A DNA stretch of 64,000 bases, from contig CM042684.1 of the NCBI GenBank assembly GCA_023614405.1, positions 530,952,682 through 531,016,681 of the forward strand. The letters are read 5' to 3'. Position 1 is the first letter of the stretch. Each line of letters opens with the position of its first letter. Positions 1-12,475 of the stretch are shown here, piece by piece. The position numbers and the translations under genes were made by a program. Source of the DNA: Avena insularis (lineage: Eukaryota; Streptophyta; Magnoliopsida; Poales; Poaceae). The notes under the pieces were generated by a model, which worked only from the letters and a program-made list of their open reading frames with translations, did not search any database and was not told where the DNA came from.

Positions 1-2291
1 GATGGGATCCAAGAAACTACTCCTAGGCATACAATGGGACAAGACCTAACCCTACTGTACAAGCTACCAAGGCCAACACCTCGCCTCCACCATCTTCGAA
101 CATCAGCACCACTGGAGAAGGCTTCGGTTCAGCCCGGATCGAAGGTGGAGACTCTCAAGGTACTGTAGCGGGAGAGAGAATAGAAAGGGGGAATTGGCTA
201 AAATTCTTCGCTACAAAAATACCCCCATGCACGACACATATTTTTTACGACACAATACAAAGTACATGCAAAAGGTTTTTATCCGGCGGATGAGCATTCT
301 TGGCAACAAATCAGGGTGGCAGATAGACATGCGCTATGGCAGATGCAATACCGGCGGATTTGGTGCCTTGGTAGGTGGCCTACAAGCCAGAATAATTGGC
401 AGCACATGAGTGGTCCATAGTCAGGAGTAGCAATTCCTGCAAACACACCAAGTGAATAATTGGCATACCATCCGGTAAGAGTAAAGACCGACTTTATGAT
501 TACTCTTGTTCAGACCAACGTTTGAAGAATTCTTCCACGTCCATATTGCACCCAAGTCCACATTTGTCTCGCGGTCAAACGAACTTAAGTAAAGGCAATA
601 CATTGCTTAAGAGAAACTACCGATAACAAATATTGACGATATATTTTACGGTATATCATGTTGGGTCTATCCATTGTCATTTTTCTCCTAACAACTCCGA
701 CCTCACATATCATTGGCAACTCCACAATACATTGTTATTTTGCCCATAGTCGGGAAACCAAAACTATTGTTGATACATGAACTAGTCTCAGAGGCAAGAC
801 TAGGGATATCTTATTAGTATTTATTATTCCACACATGTGTTAGGATTTTCCTACAAATACACTGTATCCATAACTAACACAATTATAGCATAGAAGAATA
901 AACTTAATTATAAAACAAAAATATGAATAATAATACAGACCTTCACCTCGGTGGTAGTTGGATTTTGATACAAGGTACAGATAGACATGTTGATGATTAT
1001 TTATCCCCCCTCTCTACCATCAAGCAAAGGAAAGACTATACCGATGAAAAGTTACTAGTTGACATTTATTACAAATTATAATGATCTACTTAGTACATAA
1101 GCTTGATATTATTGTACCCTAGAAAGCTTTGCCAAGTTATTTATTGAAATATGTTACACTCTACTAAGTTCGGTTTGTATTTAAGGATACTATGTAAAAT
1201 CATATATAAACATGCAATAATATTTGGGTGCTTAGACTTATAGTGAAATATTTTGTAATGTGAATTATTCTTAGACATCCCAAACTAACTAATGGATAAA
1301 ATAGTTTCAGTTAGCACTAAAAATGGTATAATAAATACTAGCATATGACAATTATGTACCATAACATACATAAGTGTGTAGTTTGTAAATTTTATTAATT
1401 GTACTTGACAAAAGGTAAGGTATTCAAGATAGTACTTCAGATGATGTATATCAACAAAATAGAATAGAAGTTTTGATGACAAGATGATCAATGATGAAGT
1501 AAAAAAGTTTAATGTAAATAGTATTAATGACAAAAGTGAGCTGCACTCCTGTGAGCTTCAGCGAGGTGTTCAAGGCCGGTGTTCAAGGTTGGTCCTGACT
1601 AGTGAGGCGCGGTGGCGACCTTCACGCTAGTGGTAGCTAGCACCGGTCGTATTACTTGGTGTGCCGATAGTATGTATTCCGTGAAGCGTCCCCAAAATTA
1701 TGTAATTTTTTATTTTTTTCCCCAAAGTTTCAAAACATTTGAATTGCTTGACCATTAAATGCCACAAAGGAATGTCTTTAATTAGAAGCACGCTTAATAT
1801 CAAGTCAAATTGCCCACTCGTGGTCAAACTTTTCGATCGGTTACCCAACCTGAAATTGCTCTGGTCCTAGCACGATTAAATTTTGAGTTCCTTCTGAATG
1901 AGCTTCCGCTAAACAAGTTATTAGTTATTGATAATAGTATCCCATCAATCCTATTAACCCTTGGGTCATGATGTCACACACCTTTATTGTTTGAATTCCA
2001 AACAATTATTTAAATAAACAACAATGATTAAGTAATAATAATCTTGAATACAAATAATAATAAAACGAAATTTTACTTCATTTTTCCTTTTAATATGGAA
2101 TAATTCATATCTTTAAATTCGTAAATCGGAATTTGACAAATATTATATCTAAATCGATTATAAAAATGAGAGGAATCCAAATATTATATCCATATCATAT
2201 TTTGCATCATGCATCATGTCTTTTTAATAGTGTACTATAAGGTTTTCCAAATAAAATTCATTTAATAGTGTCAAAATCTTCAAAAAAATTG
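1..2291. other. intergenic, no gene recognised
   Basis: This stretch is AT-rich over most of its length, with no ORF that looks like a known protein and no clean terminal repeats. Positions 1-200 and 1550-1660 are more GC-rich and resemble decayed transposon DNA, but I cannot assign a family. Confidence 0.5.
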
Positions 2292-2420
2292 TACTCCCTC
2301 CATCCTAAAGAAGATGTATCAGATTTGTCAAAATTTAGACATATCTATATACTAAAGCATGTCTAGGTTGATGCAATTTTTGACAAATCTGCTACATCCT
2401 TTTCAGGAATGAAGGAATAT
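2292..2420. repeat. Stowaway-like MITE, degenerate
   Basis: It starts with TACTCCCTCCATCC, the usual grass Stowaway terminus (Tc1/mariner type, TA target). It ends in a diverged inverted copy (GGAATGAAGGAATA). The inner arms around 'gatttgtcaaaattt' and 'aattttTGACAAATC' are also inverted, which supports a hairpin MITE. Confidence 0.7.
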
Positions 2421-2615
2421 AAAAATCCCTTTTGAATTTGTGGATTCTGTAAAATGGTAAACAACCACGGGATGTTGAAAAGCGGATGTAACTTTTCACC
2501 TGAGATGATTTTTATGTAATTTTTTTTGATCTGATATCGTATGGAAAATTTAGTTATGACCGTTTTACTGGAACGTAATTCTTTTTGCAAAATATGTCAA
2601 AATTCGTGCTTGTTA

Positions 2616-4034
2616 TCTATTATATACTAAAAGCAATATAAGGTTGTTTTTCGAGGCACCACGTTAAGCCACATCACTAAAATTATTTTTGACGGGTAGA
2701 TATGAAACTTGTGGCTAGGATTTAACTAGAGATTAATAGTTACGTAACAACATAATGACGTTTGGCACGTTCCAATAATGTGGTGGGCCTCTTTATGATT
2801 AGTCGGTTGACGTGAAAGAAAAAAAGTAAAGAAGGTTTTCCTTGCATGCTCGGTCAACGTCTAAGCAAGAAAAAAATTCCACGACCGTAACATACTCAAT
2901 ATCCTTGGCCCGGGTGCAAGCACACGGTGCTGGCCTCGATTTCCTTTGGCGGGGGTGCATGCACATCAGCAGCATCTCCTGTCGCATGGCGTTGGACTCA
3001 ATTTGCCTGTCAGGCCGGCCGGTAACAAGCCGTATATTCCATGTAGGTCAGCAGCGTAGAAGTTTCAATCTTGACTCATGCGCTCAGTCTTGCGAGATTG
3101 GTCAAAGATTTGTCTCCTACACATGTCCCAAATTGAGACAGGCACACGTGATTAGTATCTTTCTTTCTTGATTACTTTATCTTTTGATTTTAAACATGTA
3201 AGCAAGGATTAGATGTTTATCTATAAAACAAGTTGAATTCATTGGTTTCCAGCATATACCACAAGTTGCGCAGTTTTTTTTTTTGCCTCAATGGTAGCTC
3301 AGCATGATTGGTAATTAAGGCCGTGGATCTGATTTATTTGCATAAGAGGCGGGAGATTCATCAAGTCATGTATTGCGATCATCCGACCGGACAGCTATAC
3401 AAATTGGTCAAGTATCTTATCTCCCTGCTTTGCAAAAAAAAATCTACTTGATTACTAAACTTAAAATCATATATGCAATGTTTTCTCCAAAAATCTATGG
3501 AGCAGAAAGTCTGTTGCTACTTCAATAAATACATTTGAAAATAATCAAGTTGAAGGATCCTAGGTTCGACTCAAGATAAAAAGCGATCCAGGGGATTTCT
3601 CTTTATAGAATTGGAGCAGTGTGTAGTATAAGTGCATCTAAATCTATTTGAAATAACAAAGAGTCTGTTATCCATTGGAACCTTTTTGTTCAAGGAATCT
3701 TTAATTCGTTCGGATATTAAATTTCTTTTGCAGATTGTGTGGATACCAAATGTCAGTCGACATGTACATGGTTGTGTGATAGTAACGGAAAGTGAAACAA
3801 CTCTTGAGTGCAACTAAAGAATATCCTACTTCGTTTTTCTCACTTTGCATTTTGAGTTTTCTTTAGAAATCAAATTTAGATAAATGGAAATAGACACGTT
3901 AGTTTAGTAATGTGGCTTCCAAAATATACTAAAATAATTTTGATGGTTGGAGTACAATTATGCAGTTTATTTTGTATTGGGAAACTAATTCTTTGGTGTA
4001 TAATATATCACTCATAGTTAGCTTCTTCAAATTA
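2616..4034 (+). mobile_element. Helitron 5' end and body (outer or truncated copy)
   Basis: After an A at 2615 the sequence reads TCTATTATATACTAAAAGC, matching the Helitron rule of insertion between A and T with a 5' TC. The next 80 bases are related to those following 5574, including 'cgaggcacca' and 'ccacatcac'. No 3' hairpin appears before the next 5' end at 4035. This copy is therefore either truncated, or it shares the 3' end at 5573 with a second Helitron nested inside it. No captured gene or Rep/helicase ORF is visible, so it is non-autonomous. Confidence 0.55.
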
Positions 4035-5573
4035 TCTCTTATATACTAAAAGCAAGATATGGGATTATTTTCAAAGTGTGCATCGTCAAGATTATTTGGA
4101 TGGTCAAAGTTAGACTTATTTAACATTTACGAACCTAAGTTATATACACTGTTCTCACGAGGCGCACACGTTAATTATGTAGTTTGGTTTGTTGCATCAT
4201 GTCAAGCTAATTAAAGTACGAACATGGCATTAAATCTGTATGTCAACAAATATATTAATTGAAAACCATGTCACCAGTTTGCAAATAAAATACTTTCAAT
4301 CTTTTGGAACTTTTATTTACCAAAACCTTCCTCTCATATCTGCACATCTTATCCTCACAGGAAAAAGCATGAAATTTGCACATTAGTGCCATAAAATAAT
4401 CATAATCTCTACAAATCCAATTTTATAAGAAAATAGTCGTAAATGGTTGATTATTTATTTAAAAAATCATATGTTGTTTTTTAGAAAAAGAGAATTATGT
4501 TTATAAGTCTCACAAAAAGGTAAAACATCGCCACACACTATGGAGTAATTAGATTATCGTATGGGATTCATTGGTTTATTTGTGTTCAATAATACATAAG
4601 ATTGTGGATCGGTGTGCTACTTTTAGACTCACATGTGTGATTAAAAGTAACACTTATGGTGTCCTTTAAAACAACAAACACTTAAGGTGGATCTGCAAGA
4701 TAATAGTCAGATGATGCATATATATATATATAAATTTTATAAACATTCGTCCCACATCTTCACATCTTATCCTCATGGGAGAAAATAATGTTGAATTTTG
4801 CACATTAATTAAATACAATAATCATAATCTCTAGAAATCCCAATATTATCATAATGTGATTATAAATTCTCAATGGTTTTTTTAGATTAAACACCCGGTT
4901 CTTATGGAAAAGAAATATATGTTCACAAATATGTTCTTCCATGAAGGGAAAGAGCTTATCTTATTGCATCAATGTGCGAATCTTTTCTCCCATGAAAATA
5001 AGACGAGAATACATCATAGGATGACTTTGTTTCCATGCAGAAAAACTTCATCGCTACACCATTATAGTGATGAAATGGCCTTATTTACACAACTTTACCT
5101 CAACAGGCATAACTCTTTAACTTAGAATATGGTCCTAATAAGGAAGATGCCTAATTTGCTCGTGGGATGTTGATCCATGGTTATCCAACCTCTTGACACC
5201 TAAACATGAAGGTTTGAGGAGACGGGGAAGATTGACACGGTTCATTATTGACCCGTTGTATCACTAACTTTTATGAGTTAAAGGATTCAAAAGTTCCACA
5301 CTGAAGGGAGAAAGATAGAAACTTTACAATTTAATATTCATAAAAGAGTATTTTATATTCAAATCAGAATAAGAGTATGGTCCGAATTGATACATACTTT
5401 ACAAATTTGCAAATTGTTATACAAAATAACAATAGATTACAACACAAACTTTCAAAATAATTAAGTTCTCACAAGTGGGCTATGGAACTATTGTATTCCC
5501 TTAAATTGGTGACAGAGTGACTATCAACATAGTAAAGACGATGCCCTCGCATTTGCGAGGGCAATCTTGCTAG
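4035..5573 (+). mobile_element. non-autonomous Helitron A
   Basis: The 5' end is A|TCTCTTATATACTAAAAGC at 4035. The 3' end is a stem-loop (5543-5562) followed eight bases later by CTAG (5570-5573) and a T, which is the canonical Helitron 3' layout (hairpin plus CTRR, target T). No coding capacity is recognised in about 1.5 kb of AT-rich DNA. The boundaries come directly from the termini; the family is not identified. Confidence 0.65.
5543..5573 (+). other. Helitron 3' terminal hairpin and CTAG
   Basis: A perfect 8-bp stem (GCCCTCGC / GCGAGGGC) with loop ATTT is followed by AATCTTG and CTAG. It is near-identical to the hairpin at 7968-7987, so the two elements belong to one family. Confidence 0.8.
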
Positions 5574-6184
5574 TTATATACTAAAAGCAATATAAGGACG
5601 TGTTTCGAGGCACCAGGTTGATCCACATCACCTAAATTATTTTTAATAGTTAGATCTAAAATAAATGGCCTAGATTTACCCAAAAAAGTTAACTTTCACG
5701 TAACTGGTCCAACATGATTTATGTTCAGAATGTCAAGTAACCGGTCCAACACGATTTCACGTAAATTTTTTTTTGACTATTTTTTTCTATCGTAGAGTCG
5801 TAGTTGGACTCTGCAATCAGCTTCCCGGCTGGATTGTGGTAGTTATATAAAAAAATGACTTAATACGCCTGACCGTGATTTACGAGAGCTTTGCTTCCGT
5901 ACGCCCTTTCCGAAACACATTTTTTTTAACAAAGGAGTCCCGTGTGATCCTCTCTAACATTGATATCGAACGTGTCTTTTAATTATAACACGTAGGGGAG
6001 AGCATATAGTGGTTCTTTTTAGCACTGTGATACACTTGGACTTCTCCAAAAGGATTACACTGGGACATTTTCAAACCGATCACATATACCCAGGGCAAGC
6101 ACATGCTATACTACAAGCTCAAATTGGTATACACGTAGATGGCTGATAATAGGAAATAAGTCGATGATGGACTATATTATTTTC

Positions 6185-6362
6185 TACTCCCTTCGTTTGA
6201 AATTATAAGATATTTTAGTTTTTTTTGAAACACATATATTTAGACGTCTTTTAGTGTGTAGCTTCTGAGCAAAATAAGTGAATCTACACATGAAAAAGGG
6301 GTCTAGATGATTTTGTTTTAGAAAAAACAAAAAACATCTTATATTTTGGAATGGAGGGAGTA
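6185..6362. repeat. Stowaway MITE
   Basis: The ends are TACTCCCTTCGTTTG and the inverted copy GGAATGGAGGGAGTA. Inner palindromic arms include 'ttataagatatttta' and 'catcttatatttt'. It sits inside Helitron B. Confidence 0.85.
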
Positions 6363-7146
6363 GATTACAAGTGTTTTCTAAAATGCTCCCTTCAAATGTG
6401 CATGTACCTTTTATTTTGTTAACAATAACCTAACTTATTAATCTATTAAAATATTTGATAGATAAAAATCGAAATGATGGTGAACAAAAAGATTCCTAAT
6501 AAAAATTAGAGTTTTGTCATGGTCCCTCAAAATCGGGATTCTCCTACCATCCTATATCCAGTGACGAAAACACACAAAATTAATTCTCCAAAGATTAGAC
6601 TAATGTTGTGAGTTTCCGAAACCGTTAGAAACACCAACCTAAAAAGGAGACATTAAGATCTTTGAGAGCACAATGATCATTGCAACATCTCTCACAAAGG
6701 CAATAGGGTGAAGCTTACTTGATAGGTAAAAAAATAAAACAATGGCAAAACAAAAGATATCCCCAAAAAATTAATGATCTGTGTCCCTCGAAATCAGCTA
6801 TCATTTCTATAAATCCTATATTCTTCCATTTCACTGGTGATGAATACGCACGAAATCAAATCTTCAAAGTTTGGACTAACCTTTTGAGTATCCAAACCCC
6901 TAGGGACACCTACTTGGAAATAGGACCCTAGGATGTTTGAGCGCACAATGTCCGTAGCCACATGTAGCCGCATCGCTCACAAAGACATCACGGCAAAGCT
7001 ACATATAGCTAGAAGGGAACACATGCATTTGTGTTGGACTTTTTACCGTACAATTAGCCTGAAAGTTTGTGTGTCCCTATCCAATTTTTTTACCGTACAC
7101 AATTAGCCTGCCTGAAAGTTAGTGTGTTCCTATTGCATATAATTAG

Positions 7147-7406
7147 TACTCCCTCCATCTCAAAATATAAGACGCCTAAGGATTAGTCAAAAGTCAACGC
7201 TTTCTAAGTTTGACCAAGTTTATACACAAAAAATATCAACATTTACAATACAGAATCAGTATCAGTAGATTCACCATAAAGTATATTTTACTAATGTGTC
7301 CATTTAATATTCTAGATGTAGATATTTTTTCCTAAATATTTGATCGAAGTTTGTAAGATTTGACTTTTGACTAATCTTAGGCCTATATTTTAGGATGGAG
7401 GGAGTA
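7147..7406. repeat. Stowaway MITE
   Basis: The ends are TACTCCCTCCATCTCAA and the inverted copy TAGGATGGAGGGAGTA, with long inner inverted arms ('aggattagtcaaaagtcaa' opposite 'ttgacttttgactaatctt'). It is about 260 bp and lies inside Helitron B. Confidence 0.9.
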
Positions 7407-7967
7407 CATATTTGTAGAGTACATTTGTCCAAAATCCTACATAGGCAACCAAATTGTACAATAGTGCAGCCAAATTAATTCTGGTCCAGCTCCGTTCTAG
7501 AAAGCCATGCCACCAAATTATTTTCCATCCCTGAACTAATGACGAAACAAATAAAATCACATAATAATGATCCATTAGAATCAACAGTCGAAGATTGCGG
7601 TTGACATGTCAGTATAGTAAATTCATGAGAAATTATTCTTTATGTTACGAGTAATCCGATGTTGTGTAGTGATGTGATTGCACACAACATATACATGTGG
7701 CTTAGGTTATAGATAACCTGAATTGAAGGGTAGGAATTAAATCAAAGCACCACTCTTCTATGTTACAAAATGGTGACATGCCTTTTTTGGAAATATCAAT
7801 TAATGTTAGCCAACAAATAAAAATTATAAATATTTTTCGAATATGTATTATTTTAGTTAATATAAAAGGTTTGGTGGTCATAAAACCATGTAATTCAGAA
7901 TTTGATACTTTAAGCATCTCTCAACCATAAATTAATTTCTTTAACATGTCCGATATGCTAAGATGAT

Positions 7968-7996
7968 GCCCTCGCCATTGCGAGGGCCCCTACTAG
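7968..7996 (+). other. Helitron 3' terminal hairpin and CTAG
   Basis: The stem is GCCCTCGC / GCGAGGGC with loop CATT, then CCCTA and CTAG followed by T. It is the partner of the hairpin at 5543. Confidence 0.8.
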
Positions 7997-8124
7997 TTTT
8001 CCTAACAACTAAATCACATAGCATAACTACATCTCAAAGGATCTTCAAATTTGAAGTTACTATCATTTTATTTATTTTTTCTAAATATGAAAAAGGCGAT
8101 CCTAGGGGTTGAGACCATACTTAC

Positions 8125-8413
8125 CATTGTCAGGTGGTGCGCCAATGTATCAAGCCCTATACATGGTAGCACTAGTATAGTGGTGCGCCAGCGATATGTT
8201 ATATACGCTGGCACACCACTATGCTCGTGCGCCGATGTAAAGTGGGCACGGGTCCAGAACCGCCAACGCGTTGCATTCTATGGACACCGGCGACAAAGCC
8301 AATAGCGTTGGCGGATAGCCTAAGGGGTTCGGCGGCGGTAAATAGCACCGGCCTACCATATTTTTTGCTCGCTAGCGGTAGCGTATGCCACTATATCGCT
8401 TTTCCTAGTAGTG
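8125..8413. mobile_element. CACTA transposon right end
   Basis: The stretch ends in ...CTTTTCCTAGTAGTG; its reverse complement is the CACTA-type terminus CACTACTAGGAAAAG. Upstream are short repeated subterminal motifs in both orientations ('gtggtgcgcca', 'ctggcacaccac', 'gtgcgccgatg'), typical of CACTA transposase-binding regions. No left end or transposase was found, so this is a fragment. The three bases after the end are TGT. Confidence 0.75.
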
Positions 8414-9273
8414 TGTGAGGAACAGAAGATTCTTTTTATAACACGTCGAACTCGATCAAACTAGAGATTCCGGATAACTGGTCTCGGCATTCAGAAACTG
8501 CTTTACGATGCACAAAAGGGGAATGAGCTTTTTTTTTAAGACCGGCCGATGATAGGGGTCAGTCCGTCAGGAAGAGAGTTCTGTATTCTGCATATTGTAT
8601 TTGCTCAGTGAGAACGGGAAAAAATACAAGGTTGGTATAACCGACGGAAAGGTTGTGAGATGTGTTGCATGGAAAGCGAGAGTGTCCACCGTACGTTTTC
8701 TAGGGGCATGTGAATTGTCCATTCTCCTTGCAGGCTCGCGCATGGACATGGACGTGCACCGAATCTCCAGTGCTTGCGTTGGATCTGGCGCTCAGAATGT
8801 GGAGCGCCCTCGGTAGCCTTGGTTGGTTGTTGCCTCGTTGGTCCGTTCATCGTCACGACAAAACCACAACAAACACAACGGTGTTGCCCTCATCGCTGCC
8901 AAGATTCATATGTCTCCAGCGACAGCCTCCTCACCAACATCGGGGGCGAAACCACTTGTGGTAGGAGGAAGTGAGATGCCACCGCGAGACCTTGAGAGGG
9001 CCTCCGATGGAGTTGCATCGAGACCTGAAGTTGTTACCCGCCAGCACCTTGAGTCGGCTGCGCGGCACAGAAGGCCACCGAGGATGAACTCCAACTTCAG
9101 ATTTCCCCCGATCCCCTTGAAATCTGCAGACCGCCATGCCATGCCACTTCGTCACCTCGCCATCACGGTAGGCCAGAAGTAGAGGATGCGGTTGCAACCC
9201 AGTTGAAGAAGGACCAAACCAACCTGCTTATGAAGGATGCACGGTTGTAACCGAGAAGGGGAACACATTGAAA
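8414..9273. other. GC-rich intergenic DNA, unassigned
   Basis: Several overlapping short ORFs occur on both strands, as expected from GC-rich sequence. None resembles a known domain. It may be non-LTR or CACTA debris. Confidence 0.4.
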
Positions 9274-9357
9274 TACTATCTCCGTTCCATAATATAAGCC
9301 TTTTTAGAAAACTGTTTTAGCTTGCTAAAAAGCTTATATTGTAGAACGGAGGTAGTA
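9274..9357. repeat. short Stowaway MITE (84 bp)
   Basis: It is a near-perfect hairpin. TACTATCTCCGTTCCATAA at the left is answered by TTGTAGAACGGAGGTAGTA at the right, with inner arms 'ataagcctttttag' and 'ctaaaaagcttat'. Confidence 0.85.
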
Positions 9358-10044
9358 CCACAGTAAAATGGAATAGAGGCACTGCAGAGTGCGCCGCCCA
9401 CTACAAACGTCGCCCAGTTTTTGTGGCCCCACGAGTCTCCACCAGAGGGTACGCGACAAGCCACAACTTTGATCCCAAGAGAAAGCCCTGTCCAAGCCTT
9501 GCGGAGGCGACGCCCATGGCAAGAGGCGATCGTGGAATATAGCGACCACGACACCCGTTGATGTCAGTGCCGCCGTCCGTCCAGGAGGAGCCGCGGTCAC
9601 CTGTCGCCACAGCTGCTGGGGCGCGCACAACATGTTCGACGAAATGTTGCAAAGGTATTTTTTTCCGGTTTTCTATGTTTGACGTGGTGTATGCCTATAG
9701 TATTTAATTTTCATGTATGTATGGTCGATGATGAAACCGTTTTGCAAGATCTGAATGCTGCACACATTGTCTCTTTTTCTTTAATTCTTTTCTGCTGTAG
9801 TATCCATATGATTCTCTTGTGGTTATAATTCCGGTATTCCCGCTGGTGAGACGACGTACGGGAAAATAGTATAGTGTGGTACATGAGCAGTATATTCGGA
9901 TTCTTGTCGGCCGGGTGTTATATTTTCCAAAAACAAATGCGACACCCGATCGTGCAAACACCTGATTGATCGAGTAGAAACCAAGCAGTGCTGATCGGTC
10001 TCGTTTGCTTGCCAATTAACCCTGCCGCAGAGAAACATACGGCC
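9358..10044. other. intergenic DNA, unassigned
   Basis: The first part (9360-9650) is GC-rich with overlapping ORFs but no domain I recognise. The rest is ordinary mixed sequence. I see no gene. Confidence 0.4.
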
Positions 10045-10221
10045 TACTCCCTCCGTTTCAAAATATAAGATGTTTTAGGTTTATAAAAAAAAATCTAGAA
10101 TTCTTTTAGTGTGTAGATTCACTTCAAAGCTGAGTAAACCTATATACTAAAAGAAGTCTATATACATTTGGTTTACAAAGCTAAAATATCTTATATTTTA
10201 TCTGAAAATACGGATGTAGTA
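10045..10221. repeat. Stowaway MITE
   Basis: The ends are TACTCCCTCCGTTTCAAAA and the inverted, diverged copy 'tgaaaatacggatgtagta'. The inner arms contain 'ataagatgttttaggttta' opposite 'taaaatatcttat'. A second MITE-like start follows directly ('tatctccgctttcataata'), with a possible partner end at about 10566 (GAGGGAGTA). Confidence 0.8.
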
Positions 10222-10269
10222 TCTCCGCTTTCATAATATAGAATGTCTTGGAAAACTAAATTAATTATT

Positions 10270-10379
10270 GTTTGCGAAATTTCTTCAGTCTAGTAATCAT
10301 CAAAAGCAGTACCAAGAGATCTAAAAATAATAAATAAATTTTCGGACCCGTAAAAATAATAAATAAATTTTCGGATCCA
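10270..10379 (-). mobile_element. non-LTR element 3' tail with 29-bp tandem repeat
   Basis: The stretch 'gcgaaatttcttcagtcta' with 'aatcatcaaaagcagtac' matches the tail at 21286-21360 in the same orientation, so both are antisense 3' ends of one repeat family. Within it, 10322-10350 and 10351-10379 are two copies of a 29-bp unit (taaaaataataaataaatt plus ttcgga), differing at one or two bases. Confidence 0.5.
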
Positions 10380-11083
10380 TTGTCCTCGTCTCTCCATTAC
10401 CTGTGATAAAATATTCTACATTATGGAACATATTTAGTACTCCGTAGTAGAGAACAACGTGGCCTTCATGAGCTAAGCCGACCGGGTAGCCGAATTTATA
10501 CACTAAAAAGGTTTAGATACACCCCTTTCAAACCTAAACCATCTTATATTATTAACCAGAGGGAGTACTTCGTTCGGTGTGTTGTACATCTTTTTCGGCC
10601 GAGAAGCGAAAGGTGTTGCAACTGCTTGGTTGGGGGCATTCCATTTGCTTGCGTATGAATAGCCACGGTAACCATTTGGTTATTGCCCATGAATAGTCAC
10701 ATTAACCATAACCCTAAACACTTGTATAATAAAGAGGTCCAGATCTGTTTGTCTAAGTCCATAAACGAGAAACTTGCAACACGAGAGTTCTGTGAAACGG
10801 CGAACTAAAGCTACCTCTGAAAACAGCTATGTGGGGCGAACTAAAGCACGTTGCATCCATGGAGCGCTCCAGGAGGCTCCTCTCGCTGGCAGCCGGCTAC
10901 GTGAAAACAGCTATGTGGGGCGGTTCTTCCACGGGCTGACCTGCTTTAAAACGCGTCCTGGTTAAGGCAGAAGCCGCACGTGCTGCTCTCGGGAGGGGCG
11001 GCACGGGCGGAACCCTAAGCCGCCGCCACCCCTGACTTCTCCTCCCGCTCCTCCTCCGCTGTCACCGGAGGACGCCGGCGGAA
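10380..11083. other. intergenic with internal duplication
   Basis: No gene is recognised. The motif 'gaaaacagctatgtggggcg' occurs at about 10819 and again at about 10903, as part of a small local duplication. The last 100 bp are GC-rich ('aaccctaagccgccgcc') and directly abut the broken end of the copia element at about 11084. Confidence 0.4.
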
Positions 11084-12300
11084 TTCCTGTGAGACCTTGG
11101 TTCCTTTGCGTTGGCTATGACTCCATTGTTGTCACAATAGATCACCATCGGGTCCAACGCACTGGGAACCACACCCAGTTCCGTAATAAACTCTTTCATC
11201 CAAACTGCTTCCTGTGCTGCTTCTGAAGCAGCAACATATTCCGCCTCCGTCGTTGATCCAGCCACCACAGGTTGTTTGGAACTCCTCCAACTAACTGCTG
11301 CTCCGTTCAAGAGAAATACGTATCCGGATTGAGACTTAGAGTCATCCGGATCAGTGTCAAAGCTAGCATCGACATAACACTTAGCGACTAGCTCTTCTTC
11401 ACCTCCGTATATAAGAAACATATCCTTAGTTCTTCTCAAGTAGTTGAGGATATTCTTTACCGCTATCCAATGTTCCGAACCTGGATCAGATTGGTACCTA
11501 CTAGTCAAACTAATAGCATGTGCCACATCCGGTCTTGTACATAGCATGGCATACATAATAGAGCCTATGGCCGAGGCATAGGGGATCTTATCCATCATCT
11601 CTCTTTCTTCCGCCGTAGCGGACTTTGAGTCTTACTCAATGTCTTGCCTTGCAACATAGGTAAGAACCCTTTCTTACTTTTGTCCATATTAAACTTCTTT
11701 AATATCTTATCAAGTTATGTACTCTGTGATAGCCCAATTAGACGCCTTGATCTATCTCTATAGATTTTAATGCCTAATATATATGACGTTTCGCCAAGGT
11801 CTTTCATTGAAAATTTGCTGTTTAGATAATTTTTAACACTGTTTAAAAGATCTATATCATTTTCAGTCAATAATATGTCATCCACATATAATATCAGAAA
11901 TGACACATTGCTCCCACTCACTTTCTTGTAAATACAAGCCTCTCCATAAGTTTGGACAAATCCAAACTCTTTGATCACCTCATCAAAGCGGAAATTCCAA
12001 CTCCGTGATGCTTGCTTCAGTCCATAGATGGATCGCTGAAGTTTGCATACCTTATTAGCATCCTTAGGATCGACAAAACCCTTAGGTTGTATCATATACA
12101 ACTCTTCTTCAATCTTACCATTGAGGAACACAGTTTTGACATCCATCTGCCATATTTTTCATAATCGAAATGTGCAGCAATTGCTAACATAATCCTAACC
12201 GACTTAAGCATCGCTACGGGAGAGAATGTCTCATCGTAGTCAACTCCTTGAATTTGTCGAAACCCCTTTGCGACAAGTCGAGCCTTATAGATGGTCACAT
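11084..12300 (-). pseudogene. copia reverse transcriptase and RNase H remnant
   Basis: Minus-strand pieces in more than one frame read through the copia RT: 'ARLVAKGFRQIQGVDYDETF', then 'MDVKTVFLNG' and 'IYGLKQASRSW', with the catalytic YVDD box, and the RNase H region with 'CYVDASFDTD' and 'STTEAEYVAAS'. The RT is broken by a frameshift near 12120-12150 and there is a further break between the RT and RNase H pieces (about 11600-11715). The last codons ('NSAGVLR') do not belong to copia, so the C-terminus is lost. It cannot make a full pol protein. Confidence 0.9.
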
Positions 12301-12475
12301 TACCATCAGCATGGCCAGTCCCCTTGCAATAGTATCACTCGGTGTCAGACTTAGGGCCAGCTCGGGGTTTCTTTTCAAGTGGGCGGACTTGCCACCCTTC
12401 TTTCCCTTGTGCTTGCCTTTCTTGTCCTTCTTGAAACCGGTGGTTCTATTGATCATCAACACTTGATGTTCTTTC

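Larger units (their letters stand above)
5574..7996 (+). mobile_element. non-autonomous Helitron B, abutting A head-to-tail
   Basis: The element-type sequence TTATATACTAAAAGCAATA starts directly after the CTAG of Helitron A, so the expected first four bases (TCTA) are missing or replaced. The 3' end is the hairpin at 7968-7987 followed by CTAG (7993-7996) and T. The first 80 bases resemble those after 2616. Two Stowaway MITEs (6185-6362 and 7147-7406) lie inside and are later insertions. No transposition protein is encoded. Confidence 0.6.
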
